Assembly (NCBI GenBank): GCA_021847105.1
Contig: JAJZUT010000001.1
Coordinates: forward strand, 372,001 to 436,000
DNA: 64,000 bases
From: Pseudomonadota bacterium
GTDB lineage: Bacteria; Pseudomonadota; Gammaproteobacteria; Steroidobacterales; Steroidobacteraceae
Direction of reading: 5' to 3'
Under the pieces are notes generated by a model. That model worked only from the letters and a program-made list of their open reading frames with translations, did no database searches and was not told where the DNA came from. Positions 19,684 through 28,669 of the stretch are shown here, piece after piece. The number at the start of each line of letters is the position of its first letter. The stretch's first letter is position 1. The position numbers were made by a program, and so were the translations under genes.

Positions 19684-20400
19684 ATGAAATACCTGCTCTG
19701 GATCGCACTGGGTTTTGTTCCAATGTTGTCGTTCGCCCGCGTCATGCCGGCGGCGCAATCGCAGGCGACGCTGCAGGTAAGCGCGCAGGCGACGGTGTCG
19801 CGTGCACCCGACCGCGTGTACATCGATGTCGGCATCAGGACCCAGGCGCCGCGCCCGCAGGATGCGGCGGCGGAGAATGCGGCTCGCGGCGCCGCTGTGA
19901 TCGCTGCGGTGCGCAGAGTCGCGGGACCCACCGTGCAATTGACAACAATCAATTACTCGGTGAATCCGCAGTACCAGTATCAGACCAACGGCAGGCCACC
20001 GATCCTGACCGGCTATGCGGTTACCAACCTCTTGCAAGTGCGTCTCGATCAGCTCGCGCGCATCGGTCCGGTGATCGACGCAGCAATCGCGGCAGGGGCG
20101 AACGTCCAGCAGGACCTGCGGTTTGCGTTGCGCGACCCCGAGACCGCCCGTTTGAGCGCGCTGGCGCAGGCGGCGCGGCGGGCGCATCAGGCGGCTAATG
20201 CGCTAGCCACATCCCTGGGGCTGCGTATCGTGCGCATCCTCTCGGTCGTGCAGACAGGGGGGGCGGTGGTGCCGCCGATCCCACGAATGGTGCCACAGGT
20301 CCTGCGGGCCGAGCGCATGGCGCCGGCCACGCCGATCGAGTCCGGTGGCATCCGGATAAGCGCTAGCGTTAACTTGACTGTGGCGGTCGCGCCCCGGTAG
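19684..20400 (+). CDS. SIMPL-domain (DUF541) periplasmic protein
   Basis: A 238-residue protein with an N-terminal signal peptide (MKYLLWIALGFVPMLSFA). The body fits the SIMPL/DUF541 family: an opening beta strand with QATVSRAPDRVYIDVGI, then QLTTINYSVNPQYQYQ, YAVTNLLQVRLDQLARIG and a final strand ASVNLTVAVA. These proteins are exported or membrane-associated and bind partners in signalling or stress protection; no enzyme activity is known. It is the last gene of the hydrolase-NatAB run. Confidence 0.87.
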   Translation: MKYLLWIALGFVPMLSFARVMPAAQSQATLQVSAQATVSRAPDRVYIDVGIRTQAPRPQDAAAENAARGAAVIAAVRRVAGPTVQLTTINYSVNPQYQYQTNGRPPILTGYAVTNLLQVRLDQLARIGPVIDAAIAAGANVQQDLRFALRDPETARLSALAQAARRAHQAANALATSLGLRIVRILSVVQTGGAVVPPIPRMVPQVLRAERMAPATPIESGGIRISASVNLTVAVAPR

Positions 20401-20429
20401 GCGTACGCTGAAGGCAGCTACCCAGGCGC

Positions 20430-20446
20430 GGCACGCCCCGCGTGCC
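20430..20446. other. Small perfect hairpin between SIMPL and CBS genes
   Basis: GGCACGC and GCGTGCC pair perfectly around a three-base loop. No T-run follows, so an intrinsic terminator is not assured. It could protect the 3' end of the upstream message. Confidence 0.3.
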
Positions 20447-20461
20447 CGAGAGGAGGCTGAG

Positions 20462-20890
20462 ATGGTTTCCGTACGCCACCTGCTCGCTAGCAAAAAGTCC
20501 ATCCTGTTCACCGTAGCGCCGGACGCTCCGGTGCTCGAGGCGGTGCGCTCCATGGCCGAGCACGGCGTGGGTGCACTGCTCGTCATGCGCGAGGGCACGC
20601 TGAGCGGCATTGTCTCGGAGCGTGATTACGCCCGCAAAGTCGTGCTACACGGGCGCGCCTCGGCCGATACGCCCGTTGCACAGATCATGAGTTCCCCGGT
20701 GCTCACGATCTCGCCCGAAGCGAGCGTGCAGCACTGCATGGTGCTCATGACCGAGCGGCGCATCCGCCATCTGCCGGTCGTCGAGGGCGGTCGCGTTATC
20801 GGTGTCGTATCAATCGGCGATCTGGTGAAATCCCTGATCGAAGATCAGCAGCGCACGATCGAGCAGCTGGAAAGTTATATTCATGGCTAG
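20462..20890 (+). CDS. CBS-domain pair protein
   Basis: A 142-residue protein made of two CBS motifs and little else. MAEHGVGALLVM with GIVSERDYARKVVLHG is the first, and TERRIRHLPVVEGGRVIGVVSIGDLVKSL the second. Such Bateman modules bind adenosine nucleotides (AMP, ATP or SAM) and act as energy sensors. A GAGAGGAGG ribosome site precedes the ATG. It is convergent with ilvA. Confidence 0.9.
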   Translation: MVSVRHLLASKKSILFTVAPDAPVLEAVRSMAEHGVGALLVMREGTLSGIVSERDYARKVVLHGRASADTPVAQIMSSPVLTISPEASVQHCMVLMTERRIRHLPVVEGGRVIGVVSIGDLVKSLIEDQQRTIEQLESYIHG

Positions 20891-20939
20891 CCAGGGAACA
20901 TCGATCGCCCGTGCGCCCTGACCTGGGTTGGGCGCGCGC

Positions 20940-22457
20940 TCAAGCGCCGAGAAACATCCGGTACGCGGGGTTGGCTGTCTCGTCGGCGTATTCGTAATGC
21001 AGCTCGTTCAGATGCTGTAGGAATTCAGCGCGTTCCTCGGCAGGGACCTGGATGCCGGCGAGCACGCGGCCGTAATCGGTGCCCTGGTTGCGATAATGGA
21101 ATAGGCTGATGTTCCAGCGTGAGCCGACGGCATCAAGGAATTTCAATAGCGCGCCCGGCCGCTCGGGGAACTCGAAACGGTAGAGCAGTTCGTCGCGGAT
21201 GCCGCGCGCCCGGCCGCCGATCATGTAGCGCACGTGCAGCTTGGCCATCTCGTTGTCACTCATGTCGGTGACCGTGTAGCCGGCACCGCGCAGCGTCTGC
21301 ATCACGCTGTCCTTTTCGCCCCGTCCGCGGGCGAGCGAGAAGCTGACGAACACATGCGCCGCCGTCTCGCTCTCGTAGCGGTAGTTGAACTCGGTGATGC
21401 TGCGTCGGCCGAGGATCTCGCAGAACTGCCGAAAGCTCCCGGGTTGTTCCGGGATGGAGACTGCGAGGAGCGCTTCGCGTTCACCGCCGAGATCGGCTCG
21501 CTCGGCGACGTGTCGCAGCCGGTCGAAATTGATGTTGGCGCCACTGGTGATTGCCGCAACGCGCTTGCCGTGCCAGTGCTCGCGAGCGGCCATCTTCTTC
21601 AGACCAGCAACCGCGAGTGCCCCGGCTGGCTCGACGATGGAGCGGGTATCCTCGAAGACGTCCTGAATTGCGGCGCAAATCTCATCATTGTCGAGCAGGA
21701 TGATTTCATCGACATGCGCGCGGCACAGGTCGAACGTTTCCTCGCCGACCCGTTTGACGGCGACTCCATCTGCAAACAGGCCGACGCGCTCGAGCGTGAC
21801 TCGCCGACCGGCCTTCAAGGACTCGTACATGCCGGCGGCATCTTCAGGCTCCACCCCGATGATGCGGATTCCCGGATACAGATATTTGAGGTACACCGAT
21901 ACCCCGGCAATCAGGCCGCCGCCGCCGACGGGCACGAATACCGCATCCAGATTCCCACCCGTCTGGCGCGCGATTTCCACGGCAATGGTGCCCTGGCCCG
22001 CAATGACATCCGGATCGTCGAACGGATGGACAAATACCATGTTGCGGTCGCGAACAAACCCGAGTGCATGCTCGAAGGCAGAATCGTAGTCATCGCCGTG
22101 CAACACGACCTCGCCGCCGAGCGCATTGACTGCATCGATCTTGATCTGGGGCGTGGTCCGGGGCATGACGATCACGGCCTGGATTGCGCGCCGACGCGCG
22201 GCGAGCGCCACGCCTTGAGCATGGTTGCCCGCGGAAGCGCACACGACGCCCCGTTGGGCCGCAGAATCCGACAGCTTGGCGATCCGGTTGTACGCGCCGC
22301 GCAGCTTGAAGGAGAAGACCGGCTGCAGATCCTCGCGCTTGAGCAGCACGTGGTTGTCGATCCGCTGTGAGAGACGGGGCGCGTGCTCCAGCGGGGATTC
22401 GATCGCGACATCGTAGACGCGCGCCTTGAGGATCTGCTCGATATAGGGGCTGACCAT
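20940..22457 (-). CDS. ilvA: Threonine ammonia-lyase, biosynthetic
   Basis: A 505-residue PLP enzyme that deaminates threonine to 2-oxobutanoate, the first isoleucine-specific step. FSFKLRGAYN carries the PLP lysine, and VGGGGLIAG is the phosphate-binding loop. The length and two C-terminal ACT-like regulatory domains (about residues 325-505) mark the isoleucine-inhibited form. It follows the alpha/beta-hydrolase gene by six bases and is the last gene in a minus-strand run that begins with the acetolactate synthase large subunit, so two steps of isoleucine synthesis may share a transcript. Confidence 0.96.
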   Translation of the reverse strand: MVSPYIEQILKARVYDVAIESPLEHAPRLSQRIDNHVLLKREDLQPVFSFKLRGAYNRIAKLSDSAAQRGVVCASAGNHAQGVALAARRRAIQAVIVMPRTTPQIKIDAVNALGGEVVLHGDDYDSAFEHALGFVRDRNMVFVHPFDDPDVIAGQGTIAVEIARQTGGNLDAVFVPVGGGGLIAGVSVYLKYLYPGIRIIGVEPEDAAGMYESLKAGRRVTLERVGLFADGVAVKRVGEETFDLCRAHVDEIILLDNDEICAAIQDVFEDTRSIVEPAGALAVAGLKKMAAREHWHGKRVAAITSGANINFDRLRHVAERADLGGEREALLAVSIPEQPGSFRQFCEILGRRSITEFNYRYESETAAHVFVSFSLARGRGEKDSVMQTLRGAGYTVTDMSDNEMAKLHVRYMIGGRARGIRDELLYRFEFPERPGALLKFLDAVGSRWNISLFHYRNQGTDYGRVLAGIQVPAEERAEFLQHLNELHYEYADETANPAYRMFLGA

Positions 22458-22463
22458 GAGTCT

Positions 22464-23273
22464 TCAGTCGGAGAGAAAGTCCTGAATTGCCGCAACGACC
22501 GGTGTGGCAGCCGACTGCAACTGCGCCACCCGGGCGCACAGCGCGCGGCGGGCGTGCGTCGGCAGATCGCCCGCTGTGAGTCCGACGCCGTACGGCGCAT
22601 CGGCTGTGTGCAGCACCAGCAGTGGCTGGGAGATCGCGGCGAGCCGCTCGCGTAGTGGCCCGGTCGGTTCGGGCGTGGCGAGCGCTGCCTGTGCGGCATT
22701 GCCCAGCCGTACGCCGCACGCGGCGCAGATCTCTGCAAGCGGCGCATCGGGTCCGGCGTCCGCGCGCGCGCTGGCCCACACATCGCCCAGAAACGCCTCC
22801 ACTCGATCCGCGGATTGCGGCAGCTGGGGCAACTCGGCGGTGGGGAGAGCGGCAATCACCACTCGTCGCACCGTCGGCCGCGTCGCAGCGAGCTCAAGCG
22901 CGACCCGCATGCCGAGTCCGCAGCCCAGTACGTCCACCTGTCGCAGGCGCATCGCCTCGAGGAAGTCGCCGATCGCTCCGGTCAGTGCGCTGATCGAGAG
23001 CGCCTCGGGGGCGTCGGATTCGCCGAATCCGGGCAAATCCGGTGCGAACACCGAGCGATCACGGCCGAGCGACGCGAGCAGCCCGCGGAACATTCGGCCC
23101 GAATGCGCTGCGCCGTGTAGCGCCAGCAGCGGCGTGCCTTCCTCGAACCCGCCGCCTCCTGGAATGGCGTGATGCACGTGCAGCTGCCCGAAACGGCACT
23201 CGAAGTAGCTGCGCCGGATGCGCACGGTCGGGTCCGTGGCGGGCTCGGAACGAAGCGTTTTGCGTTTCAGCAT
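22464..23273 (-). CDS. Alpha/beta-hydrolase-fold protein lacking the nucleophile serine
   Basis: A 269-residue protein. The fold is clear: LLALHGAAHSGRMF (oxyanion loop), FAPDLPGFGESD, and the nucleophile elbow region DVLGCGLGMRVALELA. In active relatives that elbow reads G-x-S-x-G; here residue 119 is Gly (codon GGA, plus-strand 22917-22919), and no GH catalytic histidine is obvious near the C terminus. It is probably a non-catalytic member or has a changed mechanism. Spaced six bases before ilvA, it is likely co-transcribed with it. Confidence 0.8.
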   Translation of the reverse strand: MLKRKTLRSEPATDPTVRIRRSYFECRFGQLHVHHAIPGGGGFEEGTPLLALHGAAHSGRMFRGLLASLGRDRSVFAPDLPGFGESDAPEALSISALTGAIGDFLEAMRLRQVDVLGCGLGMRVALELAATRPTVRRVVIAALPTAELPQLPQSADRVEAFLGDVWASARADAGPDAPLAEICAACGVRLGNAAQAALATPEPTGPLRERLAAISQPLLVLHTADAPYGVGLTAGDLPTHARRALCARVAQLQSAATPVVAAIQDFLSD

Positions 23274-23393
23274 GATCTGCCCGCCATTGTGCCGCAGCCG
23301 GGAGTCGGGATTAAGGGATTTGGGGCGCGGGGCATCATCGGCGTGCGAATGTCGCTCGCGCCGCTTCGGCGTCAGAACCGATTGCCGCGCGGC

Positions 23394-24602
23394 TCAACGC
23401 CGGCGTAATCGCCGCAGCGCTGGCCGGGCAGCGCTCTGTTTGCGCTTTGCGCGCGCCGAGGTGCGCCGCGAAGCGGCGGATTTACGCGCCGGCGCCGGCC
23501 GGGTGGAGGACTTGGCGGCCCGCTTGGCCGCGGGTCGGGTGCGCCGTTGGGCGGCGGATTTACGCGCCGGCGCCGGCCGAGCGGAGGGCTTGGCAGCCCG
23601 TTTGGCCGCGGGTCGGGTGCGCCGTTGGGCGGCGGATTTACGCGCCGACGCCGGCCGCGCGGAGGGCTTGGCGGCCCGTTTGGCCGCGGGTCGGGCGCGC
23701 CGCTCGGCAGCGCGCTTGCTGGCCCGCTTCGCAACCCTCTTAACCGGCTTCCTCTGCTTCGAGGCACGGTGCGCCGCGGGGCGCCGTCTGCCTGGATTGT
23801 GTGCCGCCGTATGTGGAAGATCCGCCGGCACCGCCTGTGACGGCTCATGCAGCGCGATCACTCCGCCTTGCGGATCCGCAATGTGTGCGACCCGGTCCCC
23901 CCCGGGCACGACATGGGGTCCGCGCAGCACGCGCCCCCCGTGAGCGCTGACTGCGGCCAGCGTTTCGGTCAGACGCGCGACCTGGACATAGCTCAGCCAG
24001 TGGGGGGGTTTGGAAGGGTCCTGCAGGACATGCACGCCGCCGATCTGCCGGCCCGCATGCTCGATGATCTGGTACAACCCGCCGGCGCCCATGTCATGCG
24101 CGGGCCCGCGGGTCCAGCCGAACAGCTCGGTATAAAACGCGAGGGCACCCGGCGGATCGATCGTCGCGAGTTCGTGCCAGGAAAAATTGCCCTCTGGCGC
24201 GGCGCTCAGGCCAGTCGGGGCCGCCATGGCGGGCGTGAACACGGCAAATGCCGCGCCCTGCGGATCGGAGAGCACCGCAAACCGGCCGATTCCCGCAATA
24301 TCTGTCGGTGCCTTGAGCAGTTTGCCGCCCAGGCGCTGCGCGGTGGCAACGATCGCGTCGATGTCGGGAGCCGCGATGTACACCAGCCAGTTGGGCGGTG
24401 CACCGGTTTCGAGCGCGGTCTGTGGCTGGGTCATGAACCCGGCGACGCCAACCGGCCCGGTCATCCATAGGGTATAGCCCGCTACGGTGGATGCCTCGGT
24501 CGTCCACGGCAGCACGCTCGAATAAAAATCGGCGGCGGTTTGCGCATTCGGCGTTATCAGTTCGTGCCAAATGAACTTACCGCGCAGGTCGGCTTCACTC
24601 AT
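23394..24602 (-). CDS. Double VOC-domain protein with a histone H1-like basic tail
   Basis: A 402-residue protein in three parts. Residues 1-125 and 130-255 are two glyoxalase/bleomycin-resistance (VOC) modules, each starting FIWHELITPN or FSWHELATID and ending with an FAVF or IALHEP strand; this pair is common in VOC proteins of the CFP-30B group. From about residue 265 the protein turns into a Lys/Arg/Ala/Pro tail of roughly 135 residues with 26-residue repeats, like bacterial H1-like DNA-binding tails (AlgP type). The start at 24602 (MSEADLRGKF) matches the family. Function is unknown; the tail suggests nucleic-acid or polyanion binding. Confidence 0.82.
   Translation of the reverse strand: MSEADLRGKFIWHELITPNAQTAADFYSSVLPWTTEASTVAGYTLWMTGPVGVAGFMTQPQTALETGAPPNWLVYIAAPDIDAIVATAQRLGGKLLKAPTDIAGIGRFAVLSDPQGAAFAVFTPAMAAPTGLSAAPEGNFSWHELATIDPPGALAFYTELFGWTRGPAHDMGAGGLYQIIEHAGRQIGGVHVLQDPSKPPHWLSYVQVARLTETLAAVSAHGGRVLRGPHVVPGGDRVAHIADPQGGVIALHEPSQAVPADLPHTAAHNPGRRRPAAHRASKQRKPVKRVAKRASKRAAERRARPAAKRAAKPSARPASARKSAAQRRTRPAAKRAAKPSARPAPARKSAAQRRTRPAAKRAAKSSTRPAPARKSAASRRTSARAKRKQSAARPALRRLRRR
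23473..23706 (-). repeat. Three tandem 78-bp repeats in the VOC protein tail
   Basis: Copies run 23473-23550, 23551-23628 and 23629-23706 and are almost identical at DNA level. Each codes 26 residues rich in Lys, Arg, Ala and Pro. In-frame tandem copies imply recent slippage or unequal recombination and length variation between strains. Confidence 0.93.
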
Positions 24603-24636
24603 GGCAGTGTCCCCCAGGGTCCGTCGGACGGCCTCG

Positions 24637-25122
24637 TCATGATGCACATGCAGGCGGGTCATTACCCGCAGACATGCGCAACATTCTGCCCCGACCCGCG
24701 TCGTACTGCCACGTCGGCGTGCATGGCTCAGGGGACGGGTGCAGCTGCGCGGCGAGCCGTATGCGCCTGCGTCCGCGACTCGCCAACAGGACGGCGAAGC
24801 GCTCCCACACGGCCGCATCCCTGAAGCGGTCATCGCTCTGGCAATCCCCAGTGAAGGGGCGTTCGTATTCCATCTGACTGCTTTGGATCAGAGTGCGGGC
24901 ACAGATGCCGGCGGCCTCGAGTCGCAGGCGTGGCCGGCCCCAGGCGCCGAGCGCTGCGGCACCGCCGCCGAAGGCCGTGCCGCTGAGATTAATGTATGGC
25001 GCCAGGGGTGCATCGAGGCGCACCCACTCCGTGCCGGCTTCGCCAACTCGAACGCCGAGGTCGGCGGACACTGGAACCCGTTCGTGCCGGACCCGCTCGA
25101 GGGCTGCTCGGCAGGGCGCCAT
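24637..25122 (-). CDS. Thioesterase, YiiD C-terminal domain type
   Basis: A 161-residue protein. The segment YINLSGTAFGGGAAALGAWG followed by a strand ending SQMEYERPFTGD matches the YiiD_C (PF09500-type) hotdog thioesterase family, where these residues line the acyl-CoA pocket. The Met at 25122 avoids overlap with gloA; an upstream Met at 25173 would overlap the gloA 3' end by 34 bases. The substrate is unknown. The cluster contains glyoxalase-type genes on both sides. Confidence 0.75.
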   Translation of the reverse strand: MAPCRAALERVRHERVPVSADLGVRVGEAGTEWVRLDAPLAPYINLSGTAFGGGAAALGAWGRPRLRLEAAGICARTLIQSSQMEYERPFTGDCQSDDRFRDAAVWERFAVLLASRGRRRIRLAAQLHPSPEPCTPTWQYDAGRGRMLRMSAGNDPPACAS

Positions 25123-25139
25123 CCGCAGCCGCTCCGCAT

Positions 25140-25562
25140 CTACCAGCTGCCGGTGTTCGGCATCGACGCCCACGGCTCGGCCGGTGGCAGCGGCTCTCCG
25201 CGCTGCAGCAGCTCGATCGAGATCTGATCCGGAGAGCGCACGAAGGCCATGCGTCCGTCGCGCGGCGGGCGATTGATCGTCACGCCATGGCGCTGCAGGC
25301 GCTCGCAGGTCGCGTAGATGTCATCGACCGCGTAGGCGAGGTGCCCGAAATTCCGTCCCCCTGCGTAAGTCTCCGCATCCCAGTTGTAAGTCAGTTCGAC
25401 CTGCGCCGACTCGTCGCCTGGTGCAGCAAGAAAGACCAGTGTGAAACGCCCCTGCGGATATTCCTTGCGCGACAGCTCGGTGAGCCCGAGCGCATCGCAG
25501 TAAAAATGCAGCGAAGCTTGCAGATCGGTCACGCGCACCATGGTATGCAGATATTTCATCAT
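25140..25562 (-). CDS. gloA: Lactoylglutathione lyase (glyoxalase I)
   Basis: A 140-residue VOC-fold enzyme that turns the methylglyoxal-glutathione hemithioacetal into S-lactoylglutathione. [12 protein letters not shown] opening ([11 protein letters not shown]), [19 protein letters not shown] and a late SIELLQR supply the His/Glu metal ligands of the Ni/Co class. The gene starts six bases after the acetolactate synthase stop. gloB is 20 kb away in this window. Confidence 0.93.
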   Translation of the reverse strand: MMKYLHTMVRVTDLQASLHFYCDALGLTELSRKEYPQGRFTLVFLAAPGDESAQVELTYNWDAETYAGGRNFGHLAYAVDDIYATCERLQRHGVTINRPPRDGRMAFVRSPDQISIELLQRGEPLPPAEPWASMPNTGSW

Positions 25563-25568
25563 CGCTCC

Positions 25569-27416
25569 TCAGAACATCTCCGACGGACCGAGTGGTGTGA
25601 TCTCGACCTTCTTGCGCGAGGCAATGAACTCACCGGTGATCATCTCCTCGTACGTCTGGCCGGGGCCGACCATCGGATAGACGCCCGCGTCAGGGTCGAT
25701 CATCACTTCCAGAAACGCCGGCCCCTTGAATCGCAGGAATTCCTCGATCACGCGCGGTACGTCAGCCTTGTGCTCCAGGCGCACGGCGTACGGAAAACCA
25801 TCGGCCTCGGCGGCGCGGATGAAGTCTTTCTTGTGCAGCGATCGGTCGCTTGCCGACAGCCGGCCCTTGAAGAACAGCTTCTGCCACTGCTTGACCATCC
25901 CGTCGCCGCAGTTGTTGAGGACGACGATCTTGATGGGCAATTCGTAGGTGGTGACGGTCTCGAGCTCCCCGAGGTTCATGCGGATACTCGAATCGCCATC
26001 GATATCCACCACCAATTTGTCAGGCTGGGCGAGCTGCGCGCCGATCGCCGCCGGCAGGCCGAAGCCCATCGTGCCCATGCTGCCGGAGGTGAGCCACAGC
26101 CGCGGGTGGCGAAAATCACAGTACTGCGCCGCCCACATCTGATGCTGGCCGACACCGGTGGAGATGATGGCCTCCCCGCCGGTGATCCGGTTGATCTCCT
26201 CGATCACGTAATATGGCTGGATGAGCGCGCTGTCGCGGTCATAATTCATGGCGTGGCGGCTCTTCAGCTCCCCGAGATGCGCCTGCCAGTCCGCGAACTC
26301 ACCTTTGAATTTCGCGCGCCGACCGTGCGCGGTGAGCGCGTGCAGCGCCTCGGGCAGCAGTCCGACGTGGCTCCAATGAGTGCGCTTGACCTTGTTGATC
26401 TCGGCGCTGTCGATATCCAGATGCGCGATCCGGCGCGCGCCGCGCGCAAATTTCGCCGGCACGCCGGCCACGCGGTCATCGAAGCGTGCGCCGATCGCGA
26501 TCAGGAAGTCGCAGTCATCGACCGCATAGTTGGCGAATGCCGCCCCGTGCATGCCGAGCATGCGCATCGAGAGTCGATGCGTGGTGTCCATTGCCCCGAT
26601 CCCCATCAGGGTGGTGACCACAGGGATGTCGAACGCCGTGGCGAACTCGAGCAGTGCTGCCGAGGCGTCGCCATGGATCACGCCGCCACCGGCATAGATC
26701 AGCGGACGGCGTGATTCGCCGAGAATGTCGAAGAAGCGTGCCGCATCGTGTGCATCGAGCCGGCGCTCGGTGAGCGCCTGCATGCGCCGGCGATAGCCCG
26801 GAATTGGCAGGGTGCCGGCGCCCTGGAAGATGCCCTCCCAATTCTGCACGTCCTTCGGTACGTCAATCACGACGGGACCCGGACGGCCGGTCCGCGCGAG
26901 CTCGAACGCCGTGCGCATGGTTGCCTCGAGCCGCTCCGGCTCGGTCACCAAAAAGACGTGCTTGGCCACCGAGCCCATGATTGCCGTCACCGGGGCTTCC
27001 TGGAAGGCGTCGGTTCCGATGGCCGCACGCGACACCTGGCCGCTGATCACGACGATCGGCACCGAATCGGCCATGCAATCGCGCACCGGCGTCACGGTGT
27101 TCGTTGCGCCCGGGCCGGAAGTGACCAGGCAGACGCCCACCCGCCCGGTGGCCCGCGCGAACCCGGCAGCCATGAAGCCAGCGCCCTGCTCGTTGGCGGG
27201 CACGATCAGCGGGATCTGCCGTCCGCCCGCGTGCTGCTGCTCCTCGTTGTACAGGAAGACCGCGTCATAGGTCGGCAGGATGGCGCCACCGCTGTAGCCG
27301 AAAATCGCCTCGACGCCCTCATCCGCCAGGACTTGCATGATCATCCGAGCGCCGGACATCTTCTGGCCGGCGAGCGGGTGAGCACGGGGGGTGGATTCGG
27401 GGACGCTCTTGGTCAT
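25569..27416 (-). CDS. ilvI: Acetolactate synthase large (catalytic) subunit
   Basis: A 615-residue TPP enzyme that forms acetolactate or acetohydroxybutyrate in valine and isoleucine synthesis. PANEQGAGFMAAGFAR holds the conserved catalytic Glu; the Mg-TPP motif begins GDSSIRMNLGELET and ends near LNN. FAD- and subunit-binding segments are normal. The first Met (27416) gives an N-terminal extension before MSGARMIMQ; a shorter start at 27359 is possible. It heads a minus-strand cluster ending in ilvA. The regulatory subunit is not downstream but divergent. Confidence 0.95.
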   Translation of the reverse strand: MTKSVPESTPRAHPLAGQKMSGARMIMQVLADEGVEAIFGYSGGAILPTYDAVFLYNEEQQHAGGRQIPLIVPANEQGAGFMAAGFARATGRVGVCLVTSGPGATNTVTPVRDCMADSVPIVVISGQVSRAAIGTDAFQEAPVTAIMGSVAKHVFLVTEPERLEATMRTAFELARTGRPGPVVIDVPKDVQNWEGIFQGAGTLPIPGYRRRMQALTERRLDAHDAARFFDILGESRRPLIYAGGGVIHGDASAALLEFATAFDIPVVTTLMGIGAMDTTHRLSMRMLGMHGAAFANYAVDDCDFLIAIGARFDDRVAGVPAKFARGARRIAHLDIDSAEINKVKRTHWSHVGLLPEALHALTAHGRRAKFKGEFADWQAHLGELKSRHAMNYDRDSALIQPYYVIEEINRITGGEAIISTGVGQHQMWAAQYCDFRHPRLWLTSGSMGTMGFGLPAAIGAQLAQPDKLVVDIDGDSSIRMNLGELETVTTYELPIKIVVLNNCGDGMVKQWQKLFFKGRLSASDRSLHKKDFIRAAEADGFPYAVRLEHKADVPRVIEEFLRFKGPAFLEVMIDPDAGVYPMVGPGQTYEEMITGEFIASRKKVEITPLGPSEMF

Positions 27417-27584
27417 GGCGGCGCTCTCTTGTGCGGCGGCAACGTTCCGGAAAGGGGAGATGTCCGCAGACTAGCAGGTCGGTCTGCCGGCCGGAAGTTG
27501 CGCGCTGCGCTTTGTCACGTGACCGCGCACGGGGTGATCCATTATTCTGCGGGAGTTCGCCGCCCGCTCTACCCCTGGAACGTC
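27417..27584. promoter_or_regulatory. Divergent promoter region between ilvI and ilvH
   Basis: These 168 bases separate the two acetolactate synthase subunit genes and must hold both promoters. A 10-bp palindrome GTCACGTGAC lies at 27514-27523, and a TATTCT -10-like element at 27543-27548 faces ilvH, without a well-spaced -35. No Leu/Val/Ile-rich leader peptide was seen. Confidence 0.4.
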
Positions 27585-28088
27585 ATGCGCCACATCATCG
27601 CCATCCTGCTGCAAAACGAGGCCGGTGCACTCAGCCGCGTCGCCGGTATGTTCGCTACCCGTGGCTACAACATCGAGTCACTTTCGGTCGCCGCCACGCA
27701 GGATCCGACCGTATCGCGCATCACCTTGGTGACGCAGGGATCGGATGCGGTCATGCAGCAGATCGTCAATCAGCTCTACAAGCTCGTCGACGTGGTGAGT
27801 GTCGAGGACATGACGAGCGGTGAGCATCTCGAACGTGAGCTGATCCTCTTGAAGCTCAAGGTCCGCCCCGATCAGGTTGATTCCGTCAGGGGGTACGTGG
27901 TCCGTACCGGCGGCCGCGTGCTCGATCCGGCGTCCGACGGATTCATCGTCGAATTGAGCGCGAGCGAGGCGGAGATCGAGACTTTCGTGAGCGATCTGAC
28001 GCGCAGCGCCGAGCTCCTGGAGGTGGTGCGCAGCGGCGCGCTCGGCATCGAGCGCAACGCGCGCCCCATGCGCGTCGTGCGCGCCTGA
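27585..28088 (+). CDS. ilvH: Acetolactate synthase small (regulatory) subunit
   Basis: A 167-residue protein with an N-terminal ACT domain (RHIIAILLQNEAGALSRVAG, then FATRGYNIESL) that binds valine for feedback inhibition, and a C-terminal domain that activates the large subunit. The length is standard. The ATG at 27585 gives the family start; the open frame upstream lies antisense to ilvI. It is transcribed away from the catalytic subunit gene, an uncommon order, and ilvC does not follow. Confidence 0.95.
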   Translation: MRHIIAILLQNEAGALSRVAGMFATRGYNIESLSVAATQDPTVSRITLVTQGSDAVMQQIVNQLYKLVDVVSVEDMTSGEHLERELILLKLKVRPDQVDSVRGYVVRTGGRVLDPASDGFIVELSASEAEIETFVSDLTRSAELLEVVRSGALGIERNARPMRVVRA

Positions 28089-28130
28089 AGGGCGAGGGGC
28101 CCCGCGGGCGGGCCCACCGCTGCGCAGCGC

Positions 28131-28589
<459 letters not shown>

Positions 28590-28637
28590 CTAACTGGTTG
28601 AGTCGAGCCGGGTATGCCGTGGATAACGCTCAGGCTC

Positions 28638-28654
28638 TGCACCATTTTGGCGCA
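28638..28654 (-). promoter_or_regulatory. NtrC-like enhancer site, proximal
   Basis: TGCACCATTTTGGCGCA is a near-perfect dyad, one base off the NtrC consensus TGCACCA-N3-TGGTGCA. Its centre is about 96 bases upstream of the predicted P-II start of transcription. Confidence 0.7.
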
Positions 28655-28669
28655 ATCCCCTGGCGCGCT

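Noticed and set aside
23473..23706. Tandem repeats as a CRISPR array
   Set aside because: The 78-bp units are contiguous, in frame and coding, without spacers.
23218..23943. A 241-codon plus-strand open frame over the VOC tail repeats
   Set aside because: It only reflects the antisense of the Lys/Ala repeats; its own repeated Ala/Arg/Trp content follows from that.
25123..25173. Upstream Met (25173) as the start of the thioesterase gene
   Set aside because: It would overlap gloA by 34 bases and adds residues outside the domain; 25122 is simpler, though not proven.
24996..26714. A 572-codon plus-strand open frame opposite gloA and the acetolactate synthase gene
   Set aside because: The minus-strand proteins are unmistakable; the frame has no family features and covers two genes.
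28089..28130. GC-rich inverted repeat between ilvH and P-II stops as a two-way terminator
   Set aside because: No T-run on either strand, and the stem can be drawn several ways.
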